Part shown: positions 46,970 through 58,870 of the stretch, piece by piece | How positions within the stretch are numbered: position 1 is the stretch's first letter | Layout of the letters: every line of letters starts with the position of its first letter | Assembly: GCA_015698045.1 (NCBI GenBank) | Contig: BLAL01000206.1 | Location: 496,001 to 560,000, forward strand | Direction of reading: 5' to 3' | Length of the DNA: 64,000 nucleotides | Source of the DNA: Rhizophagus clarus | Taxonomy: Eukaryota > Glomeromycota > Glomeromycetes > Glomerales > Glomeraceae | Notes under the pieces: generated by a model | Database searches by the model: none | Told to the model about the DNA's origin: nothing | The model's input: the letters and a program-made list of their open reading frames with translations, nothing else | Made by a program: the position numbers and the translations under genes

Positions 46970-47077
46970 CGAAACGTAGATGATAAATATGATGTTGCGA
47001 TTTCAACTGCATGTTTTGCATTGGATCACATTGTAGTCGATACCGAAGAATGGGATAATGAGATTAAAGACTGCTGA
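46970..47077 (+). pseudogene. SMC-hinge-like fragment
   Basis: One frame of 35 codons reads RNVDDKYDVAISTACFALDH then IVVDTEEWDNEIKDC. The core DKYDVAISTAC-ALD-IVVDT is very close to the hinge domain of condensin SMC4 proteins as I remember them. Residues outside this core do not fit SMC, and no coiled coil or ATPase part is near. It is either a captured exon piece or a coincidence of a short motif. Confidence 0.4.
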
Positions 47078-47469
47078 AGATGCTCATTCTACTCTTGCTA
47101 AGTCGACGAAATTAAATCGGTATTTATTCGATTTAACGAATTCTTATATATTTAATACCCTATCTTAGACATTGAATTACAAAAAAATAAATTGGAGAAA
47201 AGCTTGATGAAAAGTCTGAGATTAATTAATAAGATAATATGTATTTCGTTCTTCTCAACAATAAAACAAAAAAAAAAATACTTCAGCTAGAAATCAAAAA
47301 CAAACCGGAAGATAGCGAACGTAGTTTGTTAGAGCACTAAAATAGAGGATAAATGGAAAACCTTATAAGTTTTAAACAAATCTGAACTGAAATATCGTTA
47401 TTTTTTACGATTTAATCATATTAAGAATGCTAACTACTGGGGAACAAAAAGAATGTAGATGATGAATTA

Positions 47470-48646
47470 ACATTTAAGCTATGTTCCCGATAGTAATTAC
47501 ATGATTCAAATTTTCAAGGACACTTCGGATGGTACACTTGAGACCAGAATTAAGAAAGCTATATGCTGCTTGTAAGCTAATCATTGGAAATTCGATCTGT
47601 ATATATCACAGATCACACATGAACTATGCTTATAAAGACGAAAAATATGATGAGATAGTTGCCTTGATGCCTTCCTAAATTCCGAAAGGTTTTTTATTTT
47701 TATTTTTATTTTTTATTTTTATTTTATTTTTTTTATGATTTTATTAAAATTAGTAATATTTTGTCATTAATAATATACTATTTTTTTGAATTGAATTGAA
47801 TTGAATTAAAGTTTCCTCCAGTCGCTTTACTCATCATTATGGAAAGGTACAATTGTACGTTGTTATCAATAGCCGTTTTCTAATTACAGAACAAAAATAC
47901 TAGCTCATCCATGACGCATTAAGACGCAATGCTGGATTCGCGCATCATGATCTGTCCAAGGTAATATGATGGATGATACTGTAAATATTACTTCCGAGAA
48001 ATTGTCAGACGGGAGCGAACTTGTAGTAGTAATCGATTTTGGTAAATCAAAGTTCATCAATCGCAATAATGTTCTAGTGTAAGTAAAAAAATTTTTATTA
48101 TCGACGTGACAAAGAAAAAAAAATGAGCATATTGGTTATTACAAAAAATACTTATATCACAGCGTACACGATATAATTGGTTATTAAAAATGTAGTTGGA
48201 TCTGTTGGTGAGGCGATTAGAACTTCTCTCATTCATAAAGATGGTACCAAATCATGATTACAAATTGTACAGGTAAGAAATTTATAAACTAATAATGTTG
48301 TATTTTTTTTTTTTTTTTATATAAAAATAACAAAGGCCCACAATCAACAAATATTAAGATCTGCAGCAACCCTAATCCGTACTAGAAATGACCATGGCCC
48401 TTGCGCCGAAGATTTATATGTGGTTGGAGTTTTAGTTTCATATAGAAAAATGTTGATGAGAAGAAATCACAAGAGTTGCTGCATAAGCGTATAACTGCAA
48501 CTTCGCAAGAGCATTTGATTGATTTTTACAAGTTAATTTTCAAGTGGACGACCTTAAGAAAGAGAATAAAAAAAAATTATAAATCAAAACTTACTAAATG
48601 GAGAATCTTGAAAATTCATAGTTTTAGAAATATTCCAAAATTGTAA
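47470..48646 (+). pseudogene. Decayed paralogue of the pseudokinase-like gene
   Basis: FLITEQKY (near 47877) matches SLITAEQKY of the gene at 34124-33291. NAGFAHHDL matches VVGFAHHDL, and NMMDDTVNITSEKLSDGSEL with VVVIDFGKSKFI covers the region where the other copy reads KLTDGS and LAFG. Exon 2 (48196-48272) ends in the same TTGTACAG|GTAAGA border and exon 3 (from 48359) starts after the same ATATTAAG-type acceptor with SAATLIRTRND. It then continues with VDEKKSQELLHKRITATSQE to a TAA at 48644, giving a longer C-terminus than the other copy. An upstream part (47470-47680) reads IQIFKDTSDGTLETRIKKAI and NYAYKDEKYDEIVALMPS. Several frame changes and stops make it a pseudogene. Gene structure is shared although the orientation is opposite. 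Confidence 0.6.
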
Positions 48647-49088
48647 TTTATTTTTTTACTTTATCATTCATTGGAGATTTGCAAGTCAATAACAGCAAAT
48701 ACTAGGACAAAAAAATATCATTTTTTCAAAATGTACTACTAATATACAAACATAATAATCATGAGTTAAAATCAGATGTTTTTTTTTTTAAATAAGACAT
48801 GGTAAGTGAAATTTTTATTCCAGTAGTAATATTAACCAATCTTTTTAATTTATATAAAAATAAAAATTCTATTTTATTTTTATATAAATATAATATTTAC
48901 AATAATTATTATAATACTAATGTACCTTTATCTTATTATATTATTGTCATATATATCATAATGCATTATAATAAAAAATATTTAGTATTAAATCATATAT
49001 TTATAGAAATAAAAAAAAAAAATTTTAAAATTAAAAAGAATTGTTTAAAATACAACTTTTTTTTAATAATATTATATATAACTTGAAA
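48647..49088. other. AT-rich spacer
   Basis: The open frame at 48799-49086 (95 codons, Asn/Ile/Tyr/Lys-rich) follows the base composition and shows no domain; not called. Confidence 0.4.
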
Positions 49089-49215
49089 ATTTTAATTTTA
49101 ACATAATTTGGGCTGGTATTATGAATTTAGTTAGAATTAAAAAAATTTTGACTAGAATTAAAATCTAAAAATTATCAATTTTAACCATTTGTACCAATTT
49201 TGACTAATTTAAATT
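49089..49215 (+). repeat. 125-bp MITE family A, copy 2
   Basis: GGGCTGGTATTATGAATTT and TTGACTAGAATTAAAATCT align with the copy at 21040-21175. Confidence 0.55.
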
Positions 49216-49614
49216 TATATATATATTATAGGCTATAAAATTATACTATACCTGATACCAATAATTTATATTATGATATCATCATATAAAAAATTTCCTT
49301 CTAATTTTTATGATATTCATTAACTATTAATTGATAATAAAGATTTATTTTTTTTATTTTTATAATTAATAATTTATTTATTTTACTTTTAACTTTTATT
49401 TTATTTATCATGTACTTCTTACTTTTATTTTAATTTTATTTTACTTTAATTAATGTTAATTCAAAAGAACTAAACTACAAAATAATCATAAACCTTTTAG
49501 TTGAAAACAAATAAATGAAAGTGACTTGATCTTGCAAAATACAAAGTATCATCTCCATTATGAGGTCTCATCTCCTTAAGCATCAATTCTTTTTAATAAT
49601 GCTACTAGATACTG

Positions 49615-49952
49615 TAAAATTGTGAAAATAAGCATCCTTTTTTGCATCATGTAATCATAAAATTTGGTAAGGATGCTTATTTTTACGAATTTTTTTTTTA
49701 TCCTTTAATTCTTTTTTTTTCTTACATGTCTAAAAATACACTTAAAAATAAATAATAATGGTATAATAAGAAAAAAAAAGATAGTTTTTTAAATAAAAAA
49801 TTGCCAGTGAAATATTTTTTACTAAAAAAAAAGCATGTTACAAAGTTAATTTTTGGGGGTGCTTATGGGAGTGCTTATTTTTAATTTTTACAAATGCCAT
49901 TGCAAATTGACAGGGATGCTTATTTTGAGGAATGCTTATTTTTACGATTTTA
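49615..49952. mobile_element. MITE with AAAATAAGCAT ends, 338 bp
   Basis: The left edge TAAAATTGTGAAAATAAGCA is mirrored at the right by TGCTTATTTTTACGATTTTA. TA at both borders would fit a mariner-type target. Extra GCTTATTTT copies occur inside. Confidence 0.65.
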
Positions 49953-50129
49953 TGGTAAAAGTAAGTTGTACAATCAACTTATACAATTAATATAATAATT
50001 GAAAATATCTATAGAAAAATAAACATGTTGTAATAATTCTTTACAAGATGTTTTACTATTAGTTAAATCAATACAATGATAAGGAGCATGCCAGAAATCA
50101 GCTGATTTCCTTTAATTAGTAGCCCGTAC

Positions 50130-52459
50130 CAGGGATAATGATTTTATTTGATCACATAATTTCACATAAAAAAATAATTTATGTGATATCACATAATTCA
50201 GCTATATCAAATCATAAAATCACATAATTTTAGATTTTCCTATATTAAAACGAATAATCTGCAGTAATCATATAAGTTTAGGCTTGATTATCAAATTTAA
50301 ACCTGATTATCTCTTTTTTTTCTTTATGATGCCACCAAAAAAAAGCAAATCTATTTCAGTCCATACTAGATGTAATGAATACAAAGATATTTTTCATGTT
50401 GATGATAATATTCTTTTTTGCATAAATCTGTTGTGAAAAACTATTGCAAAAGTTAGAAACATATATCAAATGTAAGAAATTAAGAAGAAGTTCAGAATAG
50501 AACACAACAGCTTACCTTTTCCTCCACTCAAGCAGTTTCTGAGACGAAAAAATTACTTATTGAAGACCTTATAGAAGCGTTTGCAGCAGCAGACATACCT
50601 CTTGAAAAAGTAAATTCTCTATTCCCATTTTTTAAAAAACATATTAAAAATGGAGGTTCTATTCCTTAAGCTTCCACTCTTAGGTAAGTTTACTTACCTA
50701 ATGTTTTTAATAAGCAATACCAATTACTTAAATCATTTTTGACTCAAAACCAGTAGCCATTATAATGGATAAAATCACTGATGATTATTTACGAAGTGTT
50801 GTGAACACTATTTTCTATTATCGTAATGAAATTAAATTAGTTTCAGTTGATTTTTTTGAGCATGTAAACAATACAACAATAGAACAAGTTCTTATGACAA
50901 CACTTACACACTTTAATATACCTTTTAATTTACCTCGTTTATTCCTCTCTGATTCTGCTGCCTACATGAAAAAATGCTATTGTGAAATCCTATCACCATT
51001 GATGCCTAATTTGATTTATGCACTGTGTTGTGCGCATATTCTTAATCTTATTGGGTATGTTTAATGTGTATTTTTTATTGTATTTTACCAGAAATTTATT
51101 ACAATTTCTTTATTGAATTCCAACTGCTTTTTTATTTTTAATTCCTTTTTTTTCTTATTACTTATCTATTAATAATAATAAAATTCATATCTATATTCTA
51201 TAATTATAATGTATGATGAATTGATTAATTTTTAAATAATATTAACAGTTAAATTATTTGAACTCTTTAATATTAAATTAAACTAATAGAGATACATGAG
51301 AACGCTACCTCAATTTCATGTCCTAAAAGATTTTTTGGATAAAGTTAAAGAAATTTTTGTCAGTTTTCCTGCAAGAAGAGGCCGATATATTACTCATTTA
51401 AAAATGTATGGAATTTTATTTCCTTGTAAAATTCCTCTATATAACAAAATACGTTGAAATTCTTGGTTTCAGATGGTGTCTTATACGAAAGATCATATTA
51501 TTTACTGGCCATCTTTTTTTAAAACAGAACTAAATAATGATAAAAAGCACAATACTTTAGCAATTATTAATTCTTGTTTGCAAAATGAACAAGAATTAGG
51601 ACTTATCATAATTTACTTTAATTTCATTTCTTTTTATGCTTCTGAATTTATTCAATGTCTTGACTTTTTTCAAAAAATAAAAAAACCCATTATTCCTTTT
51701 GCTGAATTACGACTTCAGCAACTTACTGCTTATATTAAAACCTATAGAAATTCAAATGACTTTGGTCCTTCTTTGGAAAACTTAATTATCCAGCATCAAT
51801 TTAATACACATGAAATCTATTCCATTTTTCGAATGGTATTTGAAGTAGCTTATGACAAATTTACTGCACATATTCCAAACTATCCAGCTTGTTCACTCTT
51901 TTTTTCATGTCAAACTTTTGATTCCAAATTTATTCATTTTGAAGATGCTTTACGAAAGAACATTTGACAATATAATGCAGTTAAAAAAGTTAAAAATCCA
52001 TCGGATAAGTTATTGCGAGAATGGGAAATTTATTGTGGATTAAATAACGAATTAATAGGTGAAATAGAATTGGATAAATATTTGTTAAACAAAGCAACAC
52101 AATTGCCTTTCTAATCTTACTTTGGATTACATTTGGTTGCCGATTTCCAGTTGTACTGTTGAATGAAGTTTTTCTATGTATAATTCTCTTTTAAATAGTG
52201 ACAGGCAAAATTTATTTCTTGATTCTCTTAAAAGATTGAGCATGTTATACTTTAATGGTGTTTAAAATTTAATATGGTTTTTTAATAAAAAATATTTTTT
52301 AAAATTTAATAATTTATTACACATAAATTTAAATAATTTTGTAAACTCCCTAAATAATATCACATAATATAATTTTTTTTTAAAAAAATTATATCACATA
52401 ATTTGATTATAACACATAAATAATTTATGTTATATAAAATCATAAAATCATCGTCCCTG
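50130..52459 (+). mobile_element. hAT DNA transposon, decayed
   Basis: The left end CAGGGATAATGATTTTAT and the right end on the minus strand CAGGGACGATGATTTTAT are followed by ATAATTTATGTGAT-type subterminal words. The flanking octamers GCCCGTAC and GCCTTACA are only partly alike, as expected for an old insertion. A hAT transposase lies inside in the same orientation. Confidence 0.75.
50326..52265 (+). pseudogene. hAT transposase, broken
   Basis: The N-terminus MPPKKSKSISVHTRCNEYKD leads to a poorly kept finger region. ETKKLLIEDLIEAFAAADIP and LEKVNSLFPFFKKHIKNGGS precede the RNase H-like core. There AIIMDKITDD carries the first Asp, LPRLFLSDSAAYMKKCY the second, and LCCAHILNLIG is the C-x2-H motif of the hAT insertion domain. 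YTKDHIIYWPSFF and PFAELRLQQLTAYI lie in the helical insertion. The C-terminal dimerisation part (GEIELDKYLLNKATQLPF, KRLSMLYFNG) is present in pieces. About ten stops or frame changes and a roughly 230-bp AT-rich gap after 51064 break it. It resembles the DUF659/hAT family members abundant in Rhizophagus. Confidence 0.8.
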
Positions 52460-52611
52460 GCCTTACAAAATAAAAAATAGTTTAGTTAAATTAAGCTATT
52501 AGATAGCAATCACTGTGCATATAACCCCCTAATTTGCTTTATTATAGTTAACATAATAAAATTTTTGGCACAGCATCCTCTTCCAACATATAACACATAT
52601 GTAAAGTTTAA

Positions 52612-52745
52612 AATCAACCAAAATTTATTTAATTGGTTAAATTAATGATTTTTGAATTTATAATTCTGGCCAAAATTTCTTTAATTCTGGCCAAAATCGT
52701 AATTCTGGCTTAAATTTGGTTAAAATTGAAAATTTCAGGCCAAAT
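52612..52745 (-). repeat. 125-bp MITE family A, copy 3
   Basis: Minus-strand TTTTGGCCAGAATTAAAG and TTTGGCCAGAATTATAAATT match copy 1. AAAATCAACCAAAATTTA and TAAATTTGGTTAAAATT fold onto each other, supporting a foldback MITE. 52746-54030 is AT-rich and shows no gene; a frame at 53724-53990 (minus) is Ile/Tyr-rich and not called. Confidence 0.6.
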
Positions 52746-54567
52746 ATAACACTTCATTTATACAAAATAACTCTCAAACTAAATATGGGAAATAAAACTT
52801 CTAAATGGCCCCTAAGTGTTTATTAAAAAATTTCTTCAAATACATTTTGTTTTTCAAGTTGGATCTTAGTTAGAAGTTGATGTATTTTTTTCATTAAAAA
52901 TAAAAAATTAATGCAAAAAACTTGTCATTTGTCAATCATAACGAGTATTATAAAAATTTAAATTAAAATAGAAAATATTTTATATCATTATATAACAGGT
53001 AAAAAGTTAAAATACATAAATCTAAATAATTTTTTAATACAATAAATATAATTTAAATTCATCAAAAAAAAATTTTTTTGCTTTTTATTTTATTTATATA
53101 ATTAAATTGTAAAATTTTTTTATTATTTTAGTTATTTTAACTGTAAAATAAACTACCCATTAATTTCAAGAACAATTAAATATTAAAAAATATCTTTTTT
53201 ACAATAAAAATCTAATATTTAAATATGATTGAACAGAAATAAATTGGTTAAAAACAATGAAAATTTTGTATTATTTTTTAGTTAAAAATAAATATATTAC
53301 CCAAAAATGAGCTTAATAACATTATTCTCCTCTTGTTTACTAATGATAAATAAAAATTTGTTATTATTTCATATTAATAAATAGAAAAATATTAATAGAT
53401 TCAATAATAACTAAAAATCTAATTGGATAACCAGCACTATTACCTTAATAAAAGTTGTTTCTTTTGTAAATTTATGGCTAAAAATGAGATATTTATTATT
53501 AGTTAAAAATTTTTTTTTAAATTTTTATGACATAAAAAATCTTTTTTTTTTTCAAAAAAACAGTTTTTTCGTATTTATACAAAAACTAATTGAAAAACTG
53601 CCCTTATAACCTTAGAAAATCTTTTTCCTTGTACAAATTTACATATATTTTTGCTATTAACATTATGTGTTTGTCCATACTTTTATAAAGATCTCAAAAA
53701 ATAGTAGTTTTTAAACGTAAATTTCATGTATATGCAAAGAAAAAAAAATAATTGTAAAAATGGAAAATTAGTTTTAAAAACTGATAAAACACATGACAAT
53801 CTATGATATTACTTAATTTGTATAGGAGTTGTATATTAATTATAAAATGAAGTAACTCGATTATAGTTACACAAATTTCTTTTAATATCATGTTACATGC
53901 GCGGTAATTGATAGCAAGATAATTGCAAAAAACTATTTTAATATATAAATAGTAATAATATATTATATATATTATATAATTTATAGCCAATCATAGGAAC
54001 CTAATTTTTAGGTTAGCCTTCCACTTCCCTATTAAATCAGCTGATTTCTGGCATGCTCTTAATAAGAAAAAAGATCATTAGTCTCAGTTTAACAATTTAG
54101 CACATAGGAATCTTTTGATTTAATCATATTTTTGTTTTTATTATTTTATCTTTCTAGAATATTTCTTTTTTCTTTTTTGTTTTTTTTATTCCTTTAAATC
54201 TATGTATAGACTTCCTATTACCCCTTGAGAATAGGCTATTATAGTTAGTCATGACAGGCACTTGTCATATGATGTTGCGACGCATGTAGATGAGACGATA
54301 TAATTATTATTTTGCATTGTAATCTTTATAATACATTTTAATAAAATTTATGCATTTGTTTTGACTAAAAAAAAAAAAAAAGAAAAAAAAAAGATCAATC
54401 CTATAAAATCTTTTTTTAAAATAAAAAGTAATTTCAAAATTATTTTCCCAAACAATAATTAATTGTATAATATTACTTTTTTTATAATTACAATATTATT
54501 ATTTTTATAGTTATAACATTACTATCTTTATCAATATTTTTAAAGTTAAAAGTAATAATAGATTACA

Positions 54568-55478
54568 CATATGGGCTGATTTGACCACCTTTAATTAAAA
54601 TATTGATTTTGTTACATTTTTATTATACAAAATACTATACAATATACAGTAAATTGAGGGTGAGTATTAAAAAATTTTATTTAATGTTATTATACTATAA
54701 TTTGGTAAATATTTCTTTTAAATTAATATAAATCTTAGCATTTACTATATATGTTAAAAATTCGTATCTCAACTTTAAACGTAAATATCTCCAGATCCAA
54801 TGATCTAATCGGCAAGCTCTTTTTTCGCTCATATAGTCCGTTCAAGGGCTTTCCAAAAAGCCTAAATTTTTAAAAAACGGATCAGTGAATCCCAAGATAT
54901 TTGCATTTAAACATGTTAAAAAATTTGTACCTCAACTTTAAACGTAAATATCTCCGGATCTAATAATCCAATTGGCAAGCTCTTTTTTTCATCTATAAAG
55001 TCCAGAACAAGGGCTTTCCAACAAGCCTAAAATTATAGAAAACAGATCAGTGAATCTTGATATATTTGCGTTTAAAGATAGTAATACAAACTCTGACATA
55101 AATTAATTATTTTATTGTTTAAAAATATCTATTATAATACCATCTTTTATATGATGTTTTTATTACACTTTCATAAATATTTATAGCTACTAAGACTATA
55201 TAAATTTTTATTTTACTTTATATTTTATTAAAATATACTTACTTTTTAATAATATATGTTAAAAATTCCATATATATGAGAAATGGGTTTTTTCACGTCT
55301 CTTTTACATTTAATAATTTAAGTTTTGCAAATGTAAATTTTTGTGCAACTTATTATTTAATCAAGTGATCATCAATCAGATGATTTTTTGGTATTACAAA
55401 ACAATTTTGAGTAATGAAAACTGTGAAAATCAATTTAATAACTCTTTTTAATACAGAGTGAACAAATCAGCCCATATG
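54568..55478. mobile_element. Inverted-repeat element with CATATGGGCTGATTTG ends
   Basis: CATATGGGCTGATTTG at the left is exactly mirrored by CAAATCAGCCCATATG at the right (55463-55478), and the match extends to a shared CAC three bases further in. No target duplication is evident and no protein is encoded. Confidence 0.7.
54751..55080. repeat. 165-bp tandem duplication inside that element
   Basis: Both copies carry CTCAACTTTAAACGTAAATA, TCTCCRGATC, GGCAAGCTCTTTTTT and AAGGGCTTTCCAA, with GGATCAGTGAATC or its variant near the end. Confidence 0.88.
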
Positions 55479-55629
55479 ACCTTACTACTTTAATACAAAA
55501 TAGCAATTATTATAGTCTTTTCTCAATATAATGAATCTTACATTTCAGTTAATCAGAGTTTTATTATAAAAAAAATTTGTTAACACTATAACAAATTATT
55601 CAGTATAGTATAATAAATTTTTTGATATA

Positions 55630-57035
55630 GGTATATTGGATATGCAAATAATGTGATAGGACCCCAAACAATATATATATAGGTAACAAAAAAATTTGCT
55701 TATTTATCATATAAAATTTTTTTTTAAGTCATATAGAATTTTGCTTATTAGAAAGCAAAATATAAAAAAAGTCGTAATTATAGATATGTAATAGGAAGTT
55801 AAAATTATTAAAGTTATATAGATTTTGCGTAGCAAGGGGTGATTTTTATACTACATATATTTATATTATATAAGAAAAAATTTTAATTTCACTCGTACTT
55901 TTAAAAATTTTTTTGAAAAGATATTTTCTTTTTTCAATATATTATTGATTTTATACACTTTAGTTTTCATAAAATTAAATATTATATTTATAAAAAATAC
56001 ATTTTTTATAATAATATTCTTTTATTCTTGTTTTTTGTTTACTAAATTTAACTATATGTAAAATAAATTTTAGTTTAATGAAATCACTTTTTATATTTAA
56101 GTAAAGCTATTTAGCAATATCAAAAGTACTCGGATCTTAATTTTCTTAAGGCTAGGTATAATATTTATGAAGAAATTTGTATTTTTCAAACAGTACTAAT
56201 TCCAAAATTTGTTTTTTTCTCTTTTAACTTCAGGACGTAATTATATTACTTTGGTCAAATGAAATTACTTTTTCCACTTAAGTAAAGTTGTTTAGCGGGA
56301 TTGAATCTACTTGCATATTAATTTTTATAACGATTGGCATAATATTTATGAAGTATTGACTATTTTTGTATTATCAATTTTTTTGCAAAAATCTGTTTTG
56401 CAACTTCAGAGCATGATTTCACACTTTGGTCAAATGAAATCATCTTTTTCCGCTTAAGTAAAGTTATTCAGCAGGTCGAATCTAGTTACAGTAAAAATTT
56501 TAGGATGATTGGATTAATATTTGTGAAATGCGATCAAGTTTTGTACTTTCAATTATTTATCATTTATTTGATTTTTAATTTTAAAGTGTAATTTTACTAT
56601 TTTTGGTTAAATGAAATCAACTTCTTGTGCTTAAATAAGTTGTTCAGAACGGTTGAAAATAATTGTGTTTTATTTTTTATAACTCTAGGTATAATATTTA
56701 TTGAAAGGTTAATATCCCTATAATAGTATTAATTTTTAAATTTTTAATATTTTGGGTATTTAAATTAAGTTATTTATCACATTAAAATTTATTTGTATTT
56801 TAATTTTTATAATAAATTGTACTCTAAATATAAATTTATAAGTTATTTATAAAAGTTTTTATATATGTCATAAAATAAGTTGCTTAGCAATATAAAATTT
56901 TTGATGTCATAATAAAATTTTGCTTAGCAGAGTTTAAAATAATTTGCTTATTGATCATAGTAAAAAATTTGGATTTTAATGTGACATATATATATATTGT
57001 TTGGGATCCTAATGTGATTTGCCAATCTATATTGA
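55630..57035. mobile_element. Nonautonomous element with 50-bp inverted ends
   Basis: The left edge contains TGATAGGACCCCAAACAATA and the right edge, minus strand, CATTAGGATCCCAAACAATA. Both run on into a TA repeat. Outside these, TATTGGATATGCAAAT pairs with ATAGATTGGCAAAT. It encodes nothing. Confidence 0.7.
56068..56760. repeat. 180-bp tandem repeat, four copies
   Basis: Units begin near 56068, 56246, 56432 and 56608 with AAATGAAATYAYTTTTT, CTTAAGTAAAGTTRTTCAGC-like sequence, then TATAATATTTATGAA. They are diverged from one another and fill the core of the surrounding element. Confidence 0.8.
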
Positions 57036-57652
57036 CTAATATACTAATCTAAATATACTTTTATTAAAAAATTTTTATTCTTTATAGAAAATGGACCTTT
57101 TAGCCATAATTTCTGGATAAATTAGTAAATTTAAATTTATTTTTTTAATATGGTGTCAGAAATCTATATTTGACAATAAAATTGGAATGCTTATAAATTT
57201 TTCAGCATTTTAAAAAAATAAAGTTTTAAAGAAAATAAACTGGTACCTTTATTCTTTAAGACAAGTACTATTAAATTACTAGTCAGATTTTCAAAAAACA
57301 TCTATATAAAAAGTTTTAAGCATTTAAAATTTGATAATTTTTATATGATTAGTCTATTTTTGAATAAAAACAAATCACGTGAATGCAATTTTATTGGTTA
57401 ATTGTTATAATTCAGACTGAAATTTTTATTTCTTAAACTCAATACTTATTAAAATCAACCTAAAAATTTTAATTTAATCCTTTATTTTTCTATTCCTAAA
57501 ACTGAATTTCTTTTTTTTAAAAAAATTTCCTTTTATATCTATGCTCGTATTTAATTATCTTATTTTTTTTTATAAAATCATGAATTCCTAACTATTCATT
57601 ACTCATATAACAGACAAAAAATTTAAAATAAATTTTGAATATTATCAAGTAT

Positions 57653-58267
57653 TAAAGATGATCATCAGTCCTAGAAGGCTGCAGTTTTACAATCCTACAC
57701 TTTAAAAAAATGGACCAGTCTGTCTTAATATAGAACTGCAGTCTTTTAGTCCTGTATCATATACAATAAGTCCATTGGTTTTTTTAAGGATCGCAGTCTT
57801 TTTAAAACCAATCAGTTTTTTTCTTTTTTCTTTTTTACAAATAAAAAACTTTTTCTTTTTTTCCTTTATTTTTAAAAAAAAAAATGAATGCAAATAAAAA
57901 TTACCAAATTTTAAGATGCATAAATATATATAACTTAAAATATTTTAAATTAATGAATTAGGGTATTTTTTTGAAAAAATATAGGCATAAAAGTGGAAAA
58001 AATTGATTATCATTATTTTATTTGTTTGTAATTTTAAAATTAATCAATCTTTATATTTTTTTATAAAGATCTTTATTAAATTAATAGCTATATTTAATAT
58101 ATAAATTGTTTATTACTGTATATGAAGATTAATATGAGGATCAGTCAGTCTTCAAGACTGGTTCTACTGCATTATAAGAAAATGAAAAACCGCAGTCTAG
58201 TCTTACAAGTCCTGAGACTGGTCAGTCCAGGATAAAGTAGGACTGGTAGGACTAATAACTATCTTTA
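57653..58267. mobile_element. hAT-type MITE, 615 bp, with 8-bp target duplication
   Basis: The left end TAAAGATGATCATCAGTCCT and the right end on the minus strand TAAAGATAGTTATTAGTCCT are flanked by a perfect TCAAGTAT duplication at 57645-57652 and 58268-58275. Subterminal regions hold many AGTCC, GCAGTC and CCAGTC words in both orientations. The minus frame at 57702-57893 is by-product. It has no transposase. Confidence 0.92.
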
Positions 58268-58289
58268 TCAAGTATAGATTTTCTGGCAT

Positions 58290-58870
58290 TATATTTTTTT
58301 TTATTTTTTTATTTTAATATATAAGAATATTTTTATTAATGTTTTTTCTTTTTATTTTTTTATAGGAATGGTCTTTTAAAGTATCTTTAAAAGTATAAAA
58401 TGGAGTAAAAAAATGGAAGTTTTTTTATTTTAATATATAAGAATATTTATTAATATTTTTTTTATTTTTTGTAGGAATGGATTTTTCAGAGTATTCTTGA
58501 AGGTAAATAAAGTAAAAAGAATGAGAAGTTTTTTTTTCTTTAATATATAAAAACATTTATTAACATTTTTTTTTTTATTTTTTGTAGAAATAGATCTTTT
58601 AAAGCATTTCTAGAGGTAAATAAAGGGAGTGAGAAGTTTTTTTTATTTCAATATATAAAAACATTTATTAACATTTTTTTTATTTTTTGTAAAAATGGAT
58701 CTTTTGAAGTGTCTCTAAAGGTAAATAGGGTAAAGGATGGAGTTTTTTTTATTTTAATATTCTGTATAAAAATGTTTATTAATATTCTTTTTTTTTTTTT
58801 ATAGAAACAAATTTTTTGAAATGTTTCTAAAAATTGAGAAAAAATTGGAGATTTATTTTTTTATTTAAAT
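58290..58870. repeat. T-rich tandem repeat, unit about 110 bp, five copies
   Basis: Units centre on TTTTTGTAGGAATGGATCTTTT-like sequence near 58363, 58472, 58584, 58688 and 58801, each followed by AAGTRTYTCTAAAGGTAAATA and GARAAG. Each TTTTTTGTAG resembles a 3' splice site. 58871-59890 is AT-rich with no gene. Confidence 0.8.

Larger units (their letters stand above)
50081..54060. mobile_element. Element with AAGAGCATGCCAGAAATCAG ends, hosting a hAT
   Basis: The left end AAGGAGCATGCCAGAAATCA (50081) continues GCTGATTT; the right end at 54034-54060 is its near-exact inverse (one mismatch in 27). Removing the hAT copy would leave about 1.65 kb without coding capacity, so it looks like a nonautonomous element. 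AAATCAGCTGATTT within each end is itself a palindrome. Confidence 0.6.

Noticed and set aside
48799-49086. A 95-codon frame rich in Asn, Ile and Tyr
   Set aside because: Composition equals that of the AT-rich spacer; no motif, splice or promoter context.
49089-52745. A 3.6-kb element bounded by family A repeats
   Set aside because: The inverted pair would interleave, not nest, with the pair at 50081-54060, and each family A copy looks like an independent 125-bp foldback; a third solo copy lies at 21040.
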